Below, in pieces: positions 35,983 through 44,624 of a stretch of 64,000 nt of DNA (within the stretch, counting starts at the first letter, position 1; every line of letters begins with the position of its first letter). A program made the translations under genes and the position numbers. Source of the DNA: Cyanobium gracile PCC 6307 (GTDB lineage: Bacteria > Cyanobacteriota > Cyanobacteriia > PCC-6307 > Cyanobiaceae). The notes under the pieces are model-generated. The model was not told the DNA's origin and did no database searches. It saw nothing but the letters and a program-made list of their open reading frames with translations. The DNA lies in NCBI RefSeq assembly GCF_000316515.1, contig NC_019675.1, positions 2,691,964-2,755,963 of the forward strand, read 5' to 3'.

Positions 35983-38304
35983 ATGCTGAGGGTGGCGCCG
36001 GATCCAGGTTCCTCTCCGCTGGCTTACGCCTCGGCCGCAACTTCTGCTGCTCCAGAGGGGACGCGGGACGCCGTCCCCGAGCGCGACTACGGCGTTCCCC
36101 TGCCGGCCTGGCTGCGCCAGAGCCTCCAGCAACGGCAGCCCGCCGACGCGGAGGCGCGCCCCGTCGATCCGGAGGCCCTGGTGGCCACGGCCTTCGACTT
36201 CGCCTACCAGCTCCACGACGGCCAGTTCCGGGCCAGCGGCGAGCCCTACATCGTCCATCCGATCGCCGTCGCCGGTCTGCTGCGCGACATCGGCGCCAGC
36301 GCGGCGGTGATCGCCGCCGGCTTCCTCCACGACGTGGTGGAAGACACCCAGGTCACCCCCGACGAGATCGAAGCGCGTTTCGGCGAGGAGGTGCGCGCCT
36401 TGGTGGAGGGGGTGACCAAGCTGGGCGGCATCCATTTCACCAACCGCACCGAGGCCCAGGCGGAGAACCTGCGCCGCATGTTCCTGGCCATGGCCAGCGA
36501 CATCCGGGTGGTGCTGGTCAAGCTGGCCGACCGGCTCCACAACATGCGCACCCTCGGCGCCCTCAAGCCCGAGAAGCAGCAGCGCATCGCCCGGGAGACC
36601 CGCGACATCTACGCCCCCCTGGCGAACCGTCTGGGCATCGGCCGTTTCAAGTGGGAGCTGGAGGACCTGGCCTTCAAGGTGCTGGAGCCCGAGTCCTACC
36701 GCGACGTGCAGCAGCAGGTCGCCACCAAGCGCAGCGAACGGGAGGAACGGCTGGGGGCCACGGTGCAGCTGCTGCGCGACCGGCTGGTGGCGGCGGGGCT
36801 GCAGGACTGCGAGGTGAGCGGCCGTCCCAAGCACCTCTACGGCATCTGGAGCAAGATGCAGCGCCAGCAGAAGGCCTTCCACGAGATCTACGACGTAGCG
36901 GCCCTGCGGATCCTCTGCCCGAGCGTGGAGAGCTGCTACCGGGCCCTGGCGGTGGTGCACGACATCTTCCGGCCGATCCCCGGGCGCTTCAAGGACTACA
37001 TCGGCCTGCCCAAGCCCAACGGCTACCAGTCGCTGCACACGGCGGTGATCGGCCGCCATCGGCCGATCGAAGTGCAGATCCGCACCACCGAGATGCACCA
37101 GGTGGCGGAGTACGGCATCGCCGCCCACTGGAAGTACAAGGAGGGGGGCTCGCCGGCTGCCGGCGACACCGAGCGCTTCAACTGGCTGCGGCAGCTGGTC
37201 GACTGGCAGAAGGACGACGGCGGCGAGGACAGCAGCGACTTCCTGGCCTCGATCAAGGAGGACCTCTTCGACGAGGAGGTGTTCGTGTTCACCCCCAAGG
37301 GGGATGTGGTGGGCTTGCGCAAGGGATCCACCGCCGTGGATTTCGCCTTCCGCATCCACTCGGAGGTGGGCAACCACTGCCAGGGCGTGCGCATCAACGA
37401 CCGCCTCTGTCCCCTGGCCACCCCGCTGCAGAACGGCGACTTCGTGCAGGTGATCACCGCCAAGAACGCCCACCCGAGCCTCGACTGGCTCAATTTCGTG
37501 GCCACCCCCACGGCCCGCAACCGCATCCGGGGCTGGTACAAGCGCAGCCACCGCGACGACAACATCCAGCGAGGCACCGAGATGCTGGAGCGGGAGCTGG
37601 GCCGCGACGGCTTCGACGCCCTGCTCAACGGCGAGGCGATCGCCCGGGTGGCCAAGCGCTGCAACCTGGTGGGCACCGAGGACCTGCTGGCGGCCCTGGG
37701 CTTCGGCGGCGTCACCCTGCAGCAGGTGCTGAACCGCCTGCGGGAGGAGGTGCGCCTCAGCACCGCCGCCGCCGCCCCCGTCCCCACCAACGAGGAGGTG
37801 GCCGCCGGGGTGGCCGCGGCCCAGCCGCGCCAGGCCCCCCACGGGCACCCCTCGAACAGCCCGATCCTGGGGCTGGAGGGGCTGGAATACCGCCTGGGGG
37901 GCTGCTGCAGCCCCCTGCCCGGGGAGGCGATCGTGGGCACCGTGGCCCTGGGCAACCACGGCATCACCATCCACCGCCAGGACTGCGCCAACGTGCCCCA
38001 GGTGCCGGTGGAGCGGCGGCTGCCGGTGCGTTGGAACCCGCTCGGCGAGGCCCAGCAACGGCGCTACCCGGTGCGGCTGCGCATCGAGGTGCTCGACCGG
38101 GTGGGGGTGCTGAAGGACATCCTGATGCGCCTCTCCGACCACCGCATCAACGTCAGCGATGCCCGGGTGCGCACCAGCGCCGGCAAGCCGGCCCGCATCG
38201 ACCTGCGGGTCGAACTGCTCAGCGCTGCCCAGCTGCGCACCACCATGGACCAGATCCGCTCGATGGCCGACGTGCTCGACCTCTGCCGGACCGGCATCGG
38301 CTGA
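35983..38304 (+). CDS. spoT: Bifunctional (p)ppGpp synthetase/hydrolase (RelA/SpoT homologue)
   Basis: 773 residues from the ATG at 35983, chosen over longer open frames; a GTG at 35941 is an alternative. The HD hydrolase domain is intact (YIVHPIAVAGLLRDIG and LHDVVEDTQVTPDE). The synthetase domain has AALRILCP, GRFKDYIGLPKPNGYQSLHT and AEYGIAAHWKYKEG. TGS (VFVFTPKGDVVGLRKGST) and a C-terminal ACT domain (LDRVGVLKDILMRLSDHRIN) complete it. It sets ppGpp levels in starvation and, in cyanobacteria, darkness. It is transcribed alone. Confidence 0.96.
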   Translation: MLRVAPDPGSSPLAYASAATSAAPEGTRDAVPERDYGVPLPAWLRQSLQQRQPADAEARPVDPEALVATAFDFAYQLHDGQFRASGEPYIVHPIAVAGLLRDIGASAAVIAAGFLHDVVEDTQVTPDEIEARFGEEVRALVEGVTKLGGIHFTNRTEAQAENLRRMFLAMASDIRVVLVKLADRLHNMRTLGALKPEKQQRIARETRDIYAPLANRLGIGRFKWELEDLAFKVLEPESYRDVQQQVATKRSEREERLGATVQLLRDRLVAAGLQDCEVSGRPKHLYGIWSKMQRQQKAFHEIYDVAALRILCPSVESCYRALAVVHDIFRPIPGRFKDYIGLPKPNGYQSLHTAVIGRHRPIEVQIRTTEMHQVAEYGIAAHWKYKEGGSPAAGDTERFNWLRQLVDWQKDDGGEDSSDFLASIKEDLFDEEVFVFTPKGDVVGLRKGSTAVDFAFRIHSEVGNHCQGVRINDRLCPLATPLQNGDFVQVITAKNAHPSLDWLNFVATPTARNRIRGWYKRSHRDDNIQRGTEMLERELGRDGFDALLNGEAIARVAKRCNLVGTEDLLAALGFGGVTLQQVLNRLREEVRLSTAAAAPVPTNEEVAAGVAAAQPRQAPHGHPSNSPILGLEGLEYRLGGCCSPLPGEAIVGTVALGNHGITIHRQDCANVPQVPVERRLPVRWNPLGEAQQRRYPVRLRIEVLDRVGVLKDILMRLSDHRINVSDARVRTSAGKPARIDLRVELLSAAQLRTTMDQIRSMADVLDLCRTGIG

Positions 38305-38321
38305 CGCCCCGATCCAGGCTG

Positions 38322-40439
38322 TCACTTCATGATCAGCACGTCCACCCCGGGGGATCGCCCCCGCACCATCACGCCCACGTCGTGGTCGCTGCGGTGGAAC
38401 TGCAGATTGATCTCCTCATCCCCCAGCCGCAGTCCGTTGATGTCGAGCAGGTTCAGGCCCCTCGGCAGGCAGGGGTTGTGCAGGCGCACCTGCACCCGGC
38501 TGCTGCCGTGCTCCCGTTCGATCGCCATGCCGGTGATCGCTTCCAGCAGGCCGAACACGCTGGCGCTGGCCCAGGCCTGGGGGCTGCAGGCCACCGGGTA
38601 AAAGGTGGGTCCCTCCTCCTCCCGGCGCTGGAAGCCGCAGAAGAGTTCCGGCAACTGGAACATCGGCACCGCACTGGCGGCTTCGAACAGGCCGGTGAGG
38701 ATCTGCAGGGTTTCGGAACGGTGGCCGTACCGGGCCAGGCCCATGCCGATCAGGGCGTTGTCATGGGGCCAGACGGAGCCGTTGTGGTAGCTCATCGGGT
38801 TGTAGCGGCTCTCCCGTTCATCCAGGGTGCGAACGCCCCAGCCGTTGAAGCTGGTGGGGGCCATCAGCTGCCGGGCGACCGCCGCCGCCGCCTCCGTGGA
38901 GGCGATGCCGGTCCAGAGGCAGTGGCCCGCGTTCGAGCTCCGCACCCGGCAGGGCTGGCCGTCGCCGTCGATGGCCAGGGCATAGGAGTCGATCGAGGGC
39001 GACCAGAAGGCCCGGTGAAAGCGGTGACGCAGAGCCGCGGCCTCCTCCAGCAGCCCCTCAGCTTCGGCGGGCCTGCCCAGGCGGTGGAGGATCGAAGCGA
39101 AGGCGCGCCGGGCGCCATAGGCATAGGCCTGCACTTCGCACAGGGCGATCGAACCCTCGGCCAGCCGGCCGTCGGCGTGGTGGATGGAATCGTCGGAGTC
39201 CTTCCAGCCCTGGTTGCGCAGGCCGTTCTCGGCCACCCGCAAGTAGCGGAGGAAGCCATCGGCGCTGCCGGCTTCGGCCTTGTGGATCCAGGCCATGGCC
39301 GCCTCCAGCTCGGGCAGCAGGCCGGCGATGAAGTCCCGATCATCACTGCGGCAAAGATAGTCGCCCGCCAGCATCAGAAACAGGGGCGTGGAGTCTACGG
39401 CGCCGTAATACCTGGAGAACGGAACTTCCCCGAGCGCCGCCATCTCTCCGAGCCGTGATTCGTGCAGGATCTTGCCCACCTCCTCGTCGTGGGCGGGATC
39501 GTCGATCGCCGCCTGGCTGCTGGCCAGGTAGCCCAGCACCCCCCGCGCCAGGCGGGGTTCCACCATCAGCATCTGGCGCGCCGTGATCAGCCCGTCACGG
39601 CCGAAGGGACAGCTGAACCAGGGCACGCCGGCGTAGGGGTAGAGGCCATCCTCCACCTGGCTGGCCAGCAGGTGCACATCGGAGAACGAGCGCATCAGCC
39701 AGCTGTTGAAGGCCGGGTTGTCGCTGACCACCGAGGCGGCGCTGCGCCGGGCGTCCCGGAAACGCTCGATCGTCGCGGCCATGGCGGCGTTGAAGTGATC
39801 CTCCGCGCCCAGCGGCACGGCGAGGGGATGGAAATCCAGCACCAGGAACAGCCGCCGGGTCTGCCGGGGCTCCAGGGTCATCTCCAGCCCGATGTGCTCT
39901 ACACCCACGTCCTGCACAGGATCGCTGAGGCGCAGGACCGTGACCCGATCCTCCCCATCGAGGCCCCCGTAGATGAGCTCCAGGCTGCCGTCGACGCCGC
40001 GGCGGATGGTGCGGCCTCGCTCCGCCCTCGCGTACCCCCTCACCTCGAAGATGTCACGGAAATCCGCATCGAGCCGCAGGGTCAGCGGCATCGCCACCCG
40101 CCGGTCCCCGTAGCTGGTGAAGCAGAGCTGCTGCAGGCAGGCGGTTGCCGTCAGGACGGTGCTGCGCTCCAGGTGAATCGTCATGGCCGCCGCGCCCTCG
40201 GGACCGCCATCGTTGTTGCTGAGGTGGCTCACCAGCACGCCCACCGCGCCGAGCTCGGTGGAGCTCAGCACCAATGGCGCTCGCCCCCACAACAGCACCT
40301 CCAGCCGGCTGACATGACGGGTGCCGCGGTGGAAGATGCCCGCCTCCTGCTGGAGGTCCGGGCAGATCTCTCCACGGGAATCCAGGATCGCGAAGGTTTC
40401 CTCGTTCTTCAGAACGAAGGGAGGAAGCGGATCAGGCAT
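38322..40439 (-). CDS. Amylo-alpha-1,6-glucosidase (glycogen debranching-like)
   Basis: 705 residues. The N-terminal domain (about 1-240) opens PFVLKNEETFAILDSRGEI, typical of glycogen debranching N-terminal domains. The C-terminal (alpha/alpha)6 barrel contains GVPWFSCPFGRDGLITARQM, GWKDSDDSIHH and SYHNGSVWPHDNALIGMGL, which match amylo-alpha-1,6-glucosidases. It is the second gene after a GT4 glycosyltransferase, with an eight-base overlap between the two. The pair probably trims and builds an alpha-glucan or related oligosaccharide, distinct from GlgX. The substrate is not proven. Confidence 0.9.
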   Translation of the reverse strand: MPDPLPPFVLKNEETFAILDSRGEICPDLQQEAGIFHRGTRHVSRLEVLLWGRAPLVLSSTELGAVGVLVSHLSNNDGGPEGAAAMTIHLERSTVLTATACLQQLCFTSYGDRRVAMPLTLRLDADFRDIFEVRGYARAERGRTIRRGVDGSLELIYGGLDGEDRVTVLRLSDPVQDVGVEHIGLEMTLEPRQTRRLFLVLDFHPLAVPLGAEDHFNAAMAATIERFRDARRSAASVVSDNPAFNSWLMRSFSDVHLLASQVEDGLYPYAGVPWFSCPFGRDGLITARQMLMVEPRLARGVLGYLASSQAAIDDPAHDEEVGKILHESRLGEMAALGEVPFSRYYGAVDSTPLFLMLAGDYLCRSDDRDFIAGLLPELEAAMAWIHKAEAGSADGFLRYLRVAENGLRNQGWKDSDDSIHHADGRLAEGSIALCEVQAYAYGARRAFASILHRLGRPAEAEGLLEEAAALRHRFHRAFWSPSIDSYALAIDGDGQPCRVRSSNAGHCLWTGIASTEAAAAVARQLMAPTSFNGWGVRTLDERESRYNPMSYHNGSVWPHDNALIGMGLARYGHRSETLQILTGLFEAASAVPMFQLPELFCGFQRREEEGPTFYPVACSPQAWASASVFGLLEAITGMAIEREHGSSRVQVRLHNPCLPRGLNLLDINGLRLGDEEINLQFHRSDHDVGVMVRGRSPGVDVLIMK

Positions 40440-41502
40440 GCACCGGAGTCCGGTGGGCGGGGCTGTGGCAGCGACGGGCCTGGATCTGGTGCCGGTAGAG
40501 CTGTTCGTAGTCCTCGGCCTGGCGCGTGACCGAGAAGCAGACCTCGAAGTGGCTGCGGATCCGCGATCGATCCAGCTGCTCCAGCCGGCCGACCGCGGCG
40601 ATGGCCTCCTCGGTCGAGTCCACCAGAAAACCGTTGACCCCCTGGCGGATGACCTCCGGGGTCGAGCCGTTCCGCCAGGCGATCACCGGCGTGCCGCAGG
40701 CGTTGGCCTCGATCATCACCAGGCCGAAGGGTTCGGGCCAGTCGATCGGGAACAGCAGCGCGAGGGCATGGCCCAGCAGATCCTGCTTGCCGGCGTCATC
40801 CACTTCACCGATGAATTCCACAAGGGGATTGTTCAGCAACAGCGGCTCGATGTGATCGTGGAAATAGGGGGTATCCACTGGATCGATCTTGGCGGCCACC
40901 TTCAGGGGCAGGCCTACGGCCGTGGCGATGGCGATGGCGCGATCCAGCCGTTTCTCCGGTGAGATGCGGCCGATGAAGGCCAGGTAGGGCCTGGGTGTGG
41001 GCTGGTAGCGATAGAGGTCGTTGGGGAGCCCGTGGTAAACGTTGCCGAGCCAGTTGGCGCTGGGCACGGGCTGACGCTGGGTCTCGGAGATCGAGACCAG
41101 GGGCACCCGATGGAAATGGGTGTACAGCAGCTTCTGCTCGGGCGCATGCAAGGGGCCGTGAAGGGTGTTCAGATGGGGAATGCCCAGCAGGTTGGAGAGG
41201 GGAAAATGGGAATGGCCGTTGTGGAAATGGAGAATGTCGAAGTCATCCAGTTTCTCGAGCACACGATCGAGCTGAATCGCGTTGTGAACGCTGGCGTCAG
41301 ACACCTGTCCGCTTTGCCGCAGGGCCTGGGGGACACAGGCGCAGAGCTTGGCGCTGGTCAGAGAGTCGCCGCTCGCAAATAAAACCACATCATGCCCGCG
41401 TCGCACCAGTTCTTCGGTGAGATAGTGAACAACCCGTTCTGTTCCCCCATAGCCAACCGGTGGAACTCTCTCATGGAGCGTTGAAATCTGCGCGATTCTC
41501 AT
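40432..41502 (-). CDS. GT4-family glycosyltransferase
   Basis: 356 residues from the ATG at 41502, which is preceded by a good ribosome site (GGAAGG, seven bases upstream); the frame to 41574 is open but not needed. The N-terminal Rossmann domain begins MRIAQISTLHERVPPVGYGG, with GGTERVVHYLTEELVRRGHDV. The C-terminal GT-B domain has YLAFIGRISPEKRLDRAI and the E-x7-E-like PFGLVMIEANACGTPVIAW. The first domain shows the acceptor loop of GT4 enzymes. It is paired with the debranching-type gene downstream. Donor and acceptor are unknown. Confidence 0.9.
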   Translation of the reverse strand: MRIAQISTLHERVPPVGYGGTERVVHYLTEELVRRGHDVVLFASGDSLTSAKLCACVPQALRQSGQVSDASVHNAIQLDRVLEKLDDFDILHFHNGHSHFPLSNLLGIPHLNTLHGPLHAPEQKLLYTHFHRVPLVSISETQRQPVPSANWLGNVYHGLPNDLYRYQPTPRPYLAFIGRISPEKRLDRAIAIATAVGLPLKVAAKIDPVDTPYFHDHIEPLLLNNPLVEFIGEVDDAGKQDLLGHALALLFPIDWPEPFGLVMIEANACGTPVIAWRNGSTPEVIRQGVNGFLVDSTEEAIAAVGRLEQLDRSRIRSHFEVCFSVTRQAEDYEQLYRHQIQARRCHSPAHRTPVHA

Positions 41503-41830
41503 CACTTCACCTTCCTCTTCGGGTCTGCTTCTCCCCTTAACCTTATGCAGAAATCCCAGGCCGGATGGTGACACTGCAGATCTGCTGCAGTCCGGCAGGT
41601 TGTTGTTCAGGCGCGGGCGATGGGCGCAGCGAGAGGCTGGAAAGAAGCACGACGGCCACCCAGAGATCGGGAGCCATGGCGATCATTTCCTTATAGCGGG
41701 GATGGAGAAACTGATGAAGGCCCGGTCTAGTCGGCGCGCTCTTGCTTGAGGATCCTGCCCGTCGCCGCGTCGATGGTGATCGTGCTCCGGCCGCCCGAGC
41801 CCGCTCCTTAGGGTCGCCCCTGTCACCGCC
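41503..41830. other. 328-base gap between the GT4 gene and selO
   Basis: No full gene is supported here. The part next to the GT4 gene should hold its promoter and the part next to selO that of selO. A minus-strand open frame of 47 codons (41543-41686, encoding MIAMAPDLWVAVVLLSS and a short tail) looks like a signal peptide with nothing after it, and a possible PepSY remnant lies at 41727-41807. Both suggest decayed or very small exported proteins. Confidence 0.4.
41727..41807 (-). pseudogene. Possible PepSY-domain C-terminal remnant
   Basis: Reading leftward, 26 sense codons between a TAA (41808-41810) and a TAG (41727-41729) end in STITIDAATGRILKQERAD. This closely fits the final strand of PepSY domains, where a short run such as V-D-A-x-T-G-x-I/V-L is usual. 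The frame has no start codon and the rest of the domain is absent, so this is best read as the leftover tail of a lost gene just upstream of selO. Confidence 0.35.
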
Positions 41831-43297
41831 ATGCCCATGTCCACCCGCCCCAATCCGCTGCTGGGGCTGCCCTTCGAGGGGCCCCTCGAGGATCTCGGGC
41901 CTGAGTACTGGGACGTGGTGGAGGCGGCGACCTTCTCGCTCACGCGCCTGCGGTTCCGCAACGACCCCCTGCTGCACCAGCTGGGTCTGGACGTGGCCAG
42001 CGTCAGCGACGACGACCTGGAGGCGGCCTACGGGCGATTCGAGGGCCGCACCCCCCTGCTGGCCCTCCGCTACCACGGCCATCAGTTCGGCACCTACAAC
42101 CCCCTGCTGGGGGACGGCCGCGGGTTCCTCTACGGCCAGCTGCGCGATCGCCACGGCCAGCTCCAGGACCTGGGCACCAAGGGATCAGGCACCACCCCCT
42201 GGAGCCGGGGCGGTGATGGCCGCCTCACCCTCAAGGGCGGGGTGCGGGAGGTGATCGCCAGCGAGGCCCTGCAGCGCCTCGGCGTCACCACCAGCCGCAC
42301 CCTGGCGTTGATCGAGACCGGTGAAGACCTCTGGCGCAGCGATGAGCCCTCCCCCACCCGCAGTTCGGTGATGGTGCGCGTGGCCCGCACCCACCTGCGT
42401 TTCGGCACCTGCGAGAGGCTGCTGTTCCGGCGTCAGCCGGCCCAGCTGGAGCGGCTGCTGCGGCACGTGGTGGCCTGCTATTACCCGCACCTGGCGGCGA
42501 GCCACGGCGACGGCGAGCCGTGGCTGGTGGCCTTCTACGCCGAGCTGGTGCACCGGGTGGCGCGGCTGGCGGCCGAATGGATGGCGGCGGGCTTCACCCA
42601 CGGGGTGCTCAACACCGACAACATGTCCCTGGCCGGCGAGAGCTTCGACTACGGCCCCTTCGCCTTCCTCGAAACCTGGGATCCGGGCTTCACCGCCGCC
42701 TATTTCGACCACGACGGCCTCTATGCCTACGGCCGCCAGCCGCTCGTCTGCCGGCACAACCTGCGGCTCCTGCAGGAGCCCCTGGCGATGCTGCTGCCCC
42801 GGGCGCCCATGGAGGCGGCGCTGGAGCCATTCGGCGAGGTCTACGACGCCCACTTCCGCCGTTGCCTGCTCCGCCGCCTCGGCATCGACGCCCCCATCAG
42901 CGCCGAGGCGGCCGCCGATCTCCCCGATCCGCTGTCCGCCACCCTGCGGCTGCTGGCGGGCTGGCCCGTTCCCTATGGCGCCTTCTTCGCCGCCCTGGCC
43001 GGGCGCGTCCGGGCGGGCGGGCTGCCGGCCACGGCCGAGGAGCTGGAGCCCTTCGTGGCTGGGGCCCCGGCGCCACCCCGGGCCGAATGGCTCGCCTGGC
43101 GGGATTGCTGGTGGCACCGGTGCCAGGCCGTGGCGGCCCGGCAGGGCACCACCGCGGAGGCGGCCATCGCCGCCGGCCTGCAGCGCTGGAACCTGCCGGA
43201 GACGCCGGTGCGGCCCGTGATCGAGCGGATCTGGGCGGCCATCGACGAAGCGGACGACTGGAGGCCGCTGCAGACGTGGCTGGTGCAGACGCTGTGA
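41831..43297 (+). CDS. selO: SelO family protein adenylyltransferase (YdiU)
   Basis: 488 residues, within the usual range. Family hallmarks are RYHGHQFGTYNPLLGDGRG, DLGTKGSGTTPWSRGGDGR, and LKGGVREVIASEALQRLGV. The metal-binding region is HGVLNTDNMSLAGESFDYGP. SelO is a pseudokinase-fold enzyme that transfers AMP from ATP to Ser, Thr or Tyr of target proteins and is linked to redox stress. Bacterial forms often lack selenocysteine, and this one ends in LQTWLVQTL with no terminal Cys or Sec. It is transcribed alone with an adjacent 62-codon reading frame 112 bases downstream. Confidence 0.95.
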   Translation: MPMSTRPNPLLGLPFEGPLEDLGPEYWDVVEAATFSLTRLRFRNDPLLHQLGLDVASVSDDDLEAAYGRFEGRTPLLALRYHGHQFGTYNPLLGDGRGFLYGQLRDRHGQLQDLGTKGSGTTPWSRGGDGRLTLKGGVREVIASEALQRLGVTTSRTLALIETGEDLWRSDEPSPTRSSVMVRVARTHLRFGTCERLLFRRQPAQLERLLRHVVACYYPHLAASHGDGEPWLVAFYAELVHRVARLAAEWMAAGFTHGVLNTDNMSLAGESFDYGPFAFLETWDPGFTAAYFDHDGLYAYGRQPLVCRHNLRLLQEPLAMLLPRAPMEAALEPFGEVYDAHFRRCLLRRLGIDAPISAEAAADLPDPLSATLRLLAGWPVPYGAFFAALAGRVRAGGLPATAEELEPFVAGAPAPPRAEWLAWRDCWWHRCQAVAARQGTTAEAAIAAGLQRWNLPETPVRPVIERIWAAIDEADDWRPLQTWLVQTL

Positions 43298-43409
43298 TCG
43301 GTGCGGGTCCTCCGACGGGGGGGACGGCTCGTGTCAGGGGCTACAACCCACCGGGGCGGCGTCTTCTACAACACCTCGAAGCTCAGGCTTTCTCCATCGC
43401 AGCGATGCC

Positions 43410-43598
43410 ATGACTTCCGAACAGGCTGCCCAGCTCATCGACAACACGCTCGATCTGGTGCATCAGCGCCTGATGGATCTGGAGTCGCAATCCCTCGACC
43501 ACGAGCACCGGGCCCTGGCGGCGGAATTCCGTGAGTGGCGTCAACCCTCCGGCGGCCACATCGATCTGATGGTGTTTCCCGGGCTGGCCGAATCCTGA
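43410..43598 (+). CDS. Small hypothetical protein
   Basis: 62 residues from an ATG 112 bases after selO. The product is predicted to be soluble and mostly helical (AAQLIDNTLDLVHQRLMDLE), with a conserved-looking tail that ends HIDLMVFPGLAES. It contains several charged residues, unlike the glutamine, glycine and arginine runs of false frames in this GC-rich DNA, so it is probably a real gene. No family is recognised. It ends 4 bases before the convergent GNAT gene stop. Confidence 0.5.
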   Translation: MTSEQAAQLIDNTLDLVHQRLMDLESQSLDHEHRALAAEFREWRQPSGGHIDLMVFPGLAES

Positions 43599-43602
43599 GG
43601 TT

Positions 43603-44124
43603 TCAGTCTCCATCCGGGAGCCGCTTTTCCCAGAACTGGGCCCGGCCCATGGCGGGGTCCAGTTGATACGCCCGGAAGCCCGCACGTGTGTAGACGGCCT
43701 GGGCGGACCTGTTGCCTTCCAGCACTTCCAGGGTGAGCTTGCAGCAGCCGAGCCGCCGGGCGATCACTTCGGCCCGCTGCAGCAGTCGCCGGGCCACCCC
43801 CTGCCGGCGGAATCCCTCGGCCACCACCAGATCGTGGACGTTGAGCAGGGGCCGGCAGGCGAAGGTGGAGAAGCCCTCCAGGCTGATCAGGAGCCCGGCC
43901 GGCTCCTGCGCTGCGTAGGCCAGGATGACGTGCGCTGAAGGGCGCCTCGCCAGGGCCTCAATCAGATTCGCCCGGGTGAACTCGGAGAGGTCGTGGCCTC
44001 CACCCATGGGGTCGCGGGCATAGATCTCCATCAGGGCCAGCAGTGCCGCGCCATCGACCGGGTTGTTGAGGTCGGCCTCGCGAATCTCGATCAGGGGTGA
44101 CGGGGCCACGGGGATGTCCGGCAT
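43603..44124 (-). CDS. GNAT-family N-acetyltransferase
   Basis: 173 residues from the ATG at 44124. The acetyl-CoA pyrophosphate loop is HDLVVAEGFRRQGVARRLL, matching Q/R-x-x-G-x-G/A. The last strand and helix are CKLTLEVLEGNRSAQAVYTR and AGFRAYQLD. It therefore transfers an acetyl group from acetyl-CoA to an amine; the target is not known. It has a DUF2062 gene just upstream in the same direction, 14 bases away, so they may be co-transcribed. Confidence 0.88.
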   Translation of the reverse strand: MPDIPVAPSPLIEIREADLNNPVDGAALLALMEIYARDPMGGGHDLSEFTRANLIEALARRPSAHVILAYAAQEPAGLLISLEGFSTFACRPLLNVHDLVVAEGFRRQGVARRLLQRAEVIARRLGCCKLTLEVLEGNRSAQAVYTRAGFRAYQLDPAMGRAQFWEKRLPDGD

Positions 44125-44138
44125 CGGTGTTGCGGCCT

Positions 44139-44624
44139 TCAGGAGGCCCGCTGGCGGCGCTCCAGCCACCGCAGGCAGAGGAAACCGCTGAGCGTGGCCG
44201 CCACCACCCCCACGACCGCCGAGCCGAGCAGCAGGCGGGAGGTGAAGTCCCATCCCAGCTGGCGCAGGGTCTCGTGGTGCAGGGTCAACCGTCCCGGCCA
44301 GCCCCTGCCGGGCCCCAGCAGCAGGCTGCCCAGCTGGTAGTTGAACCAGATCATGGGGATGTCGGTGATCGGATTGCTGATCCAGGTGCCGGCGGCGGCG
44401 AGCAGGTGGTTGCCCCGCACCAGGCTGGCCAGCGCCACCCCCAGCAGGGTCTGGAAGCCGAAGATCGGGAAACAGCCCATGAACACCCCGGCCGCCAGCC
44501 CCCGGGCCCGCTGGCCATGGCTGCCCTCCTGGCGCCAGACCCACTCAATGGCCTGGCGGAGCTTTCGTCGCACGGTCCGCACCAGCCGCGGCAGGGACAG
44601 AGACTGGGGGCGAAACGGTGCCAT
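44139..44624 (-). CDS. DUF2062 membrane protein
   Basis: 161 residues from an ATG at 44624. The DUF2062 core is seen in ARGLAAGVFMGCFPIFGFQT and SNPITDIPMIWFNYQLGSLL. Three hydrophobic segments are evident. The family is widespread and poorly characterised, and some members are fused to glycosyltransferases. The chosen ATG overlaps the chosen ATG of mnmE on the other strand by two bases, so one of the two starts may be placed too far out. The frame reads further to 44696, but that part would lie inside mnmE. Confidence 0.82.
   Translation of the reverse strand: MAPFRPQSLSLPRLVRTVRRKLRQAIEWVWRQEGSHGQRARGLAAGVFMGCFPIFGFQTLLGVALASLVRGNHLLAAAGTWISNPITDIPMIWFNYQLGSLLLGPGRGWPGRLTLHHETLRQLGWDFTSRLLLGSAVVGVVAATLSGFLCLRWLERRQRAS

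Noticed and set aside
35031..39458. A 1475-codon open frame on the plus strand
   Set aside because: It crosses the antisense of the ABC ATPase, another frame of the RelA/SpoT gene and the antisense of the debranching enzyme. Its product is Gly/Gln/Ala/Arg/His rich with no domain. In GC-rich DNA such antisense frames are common.
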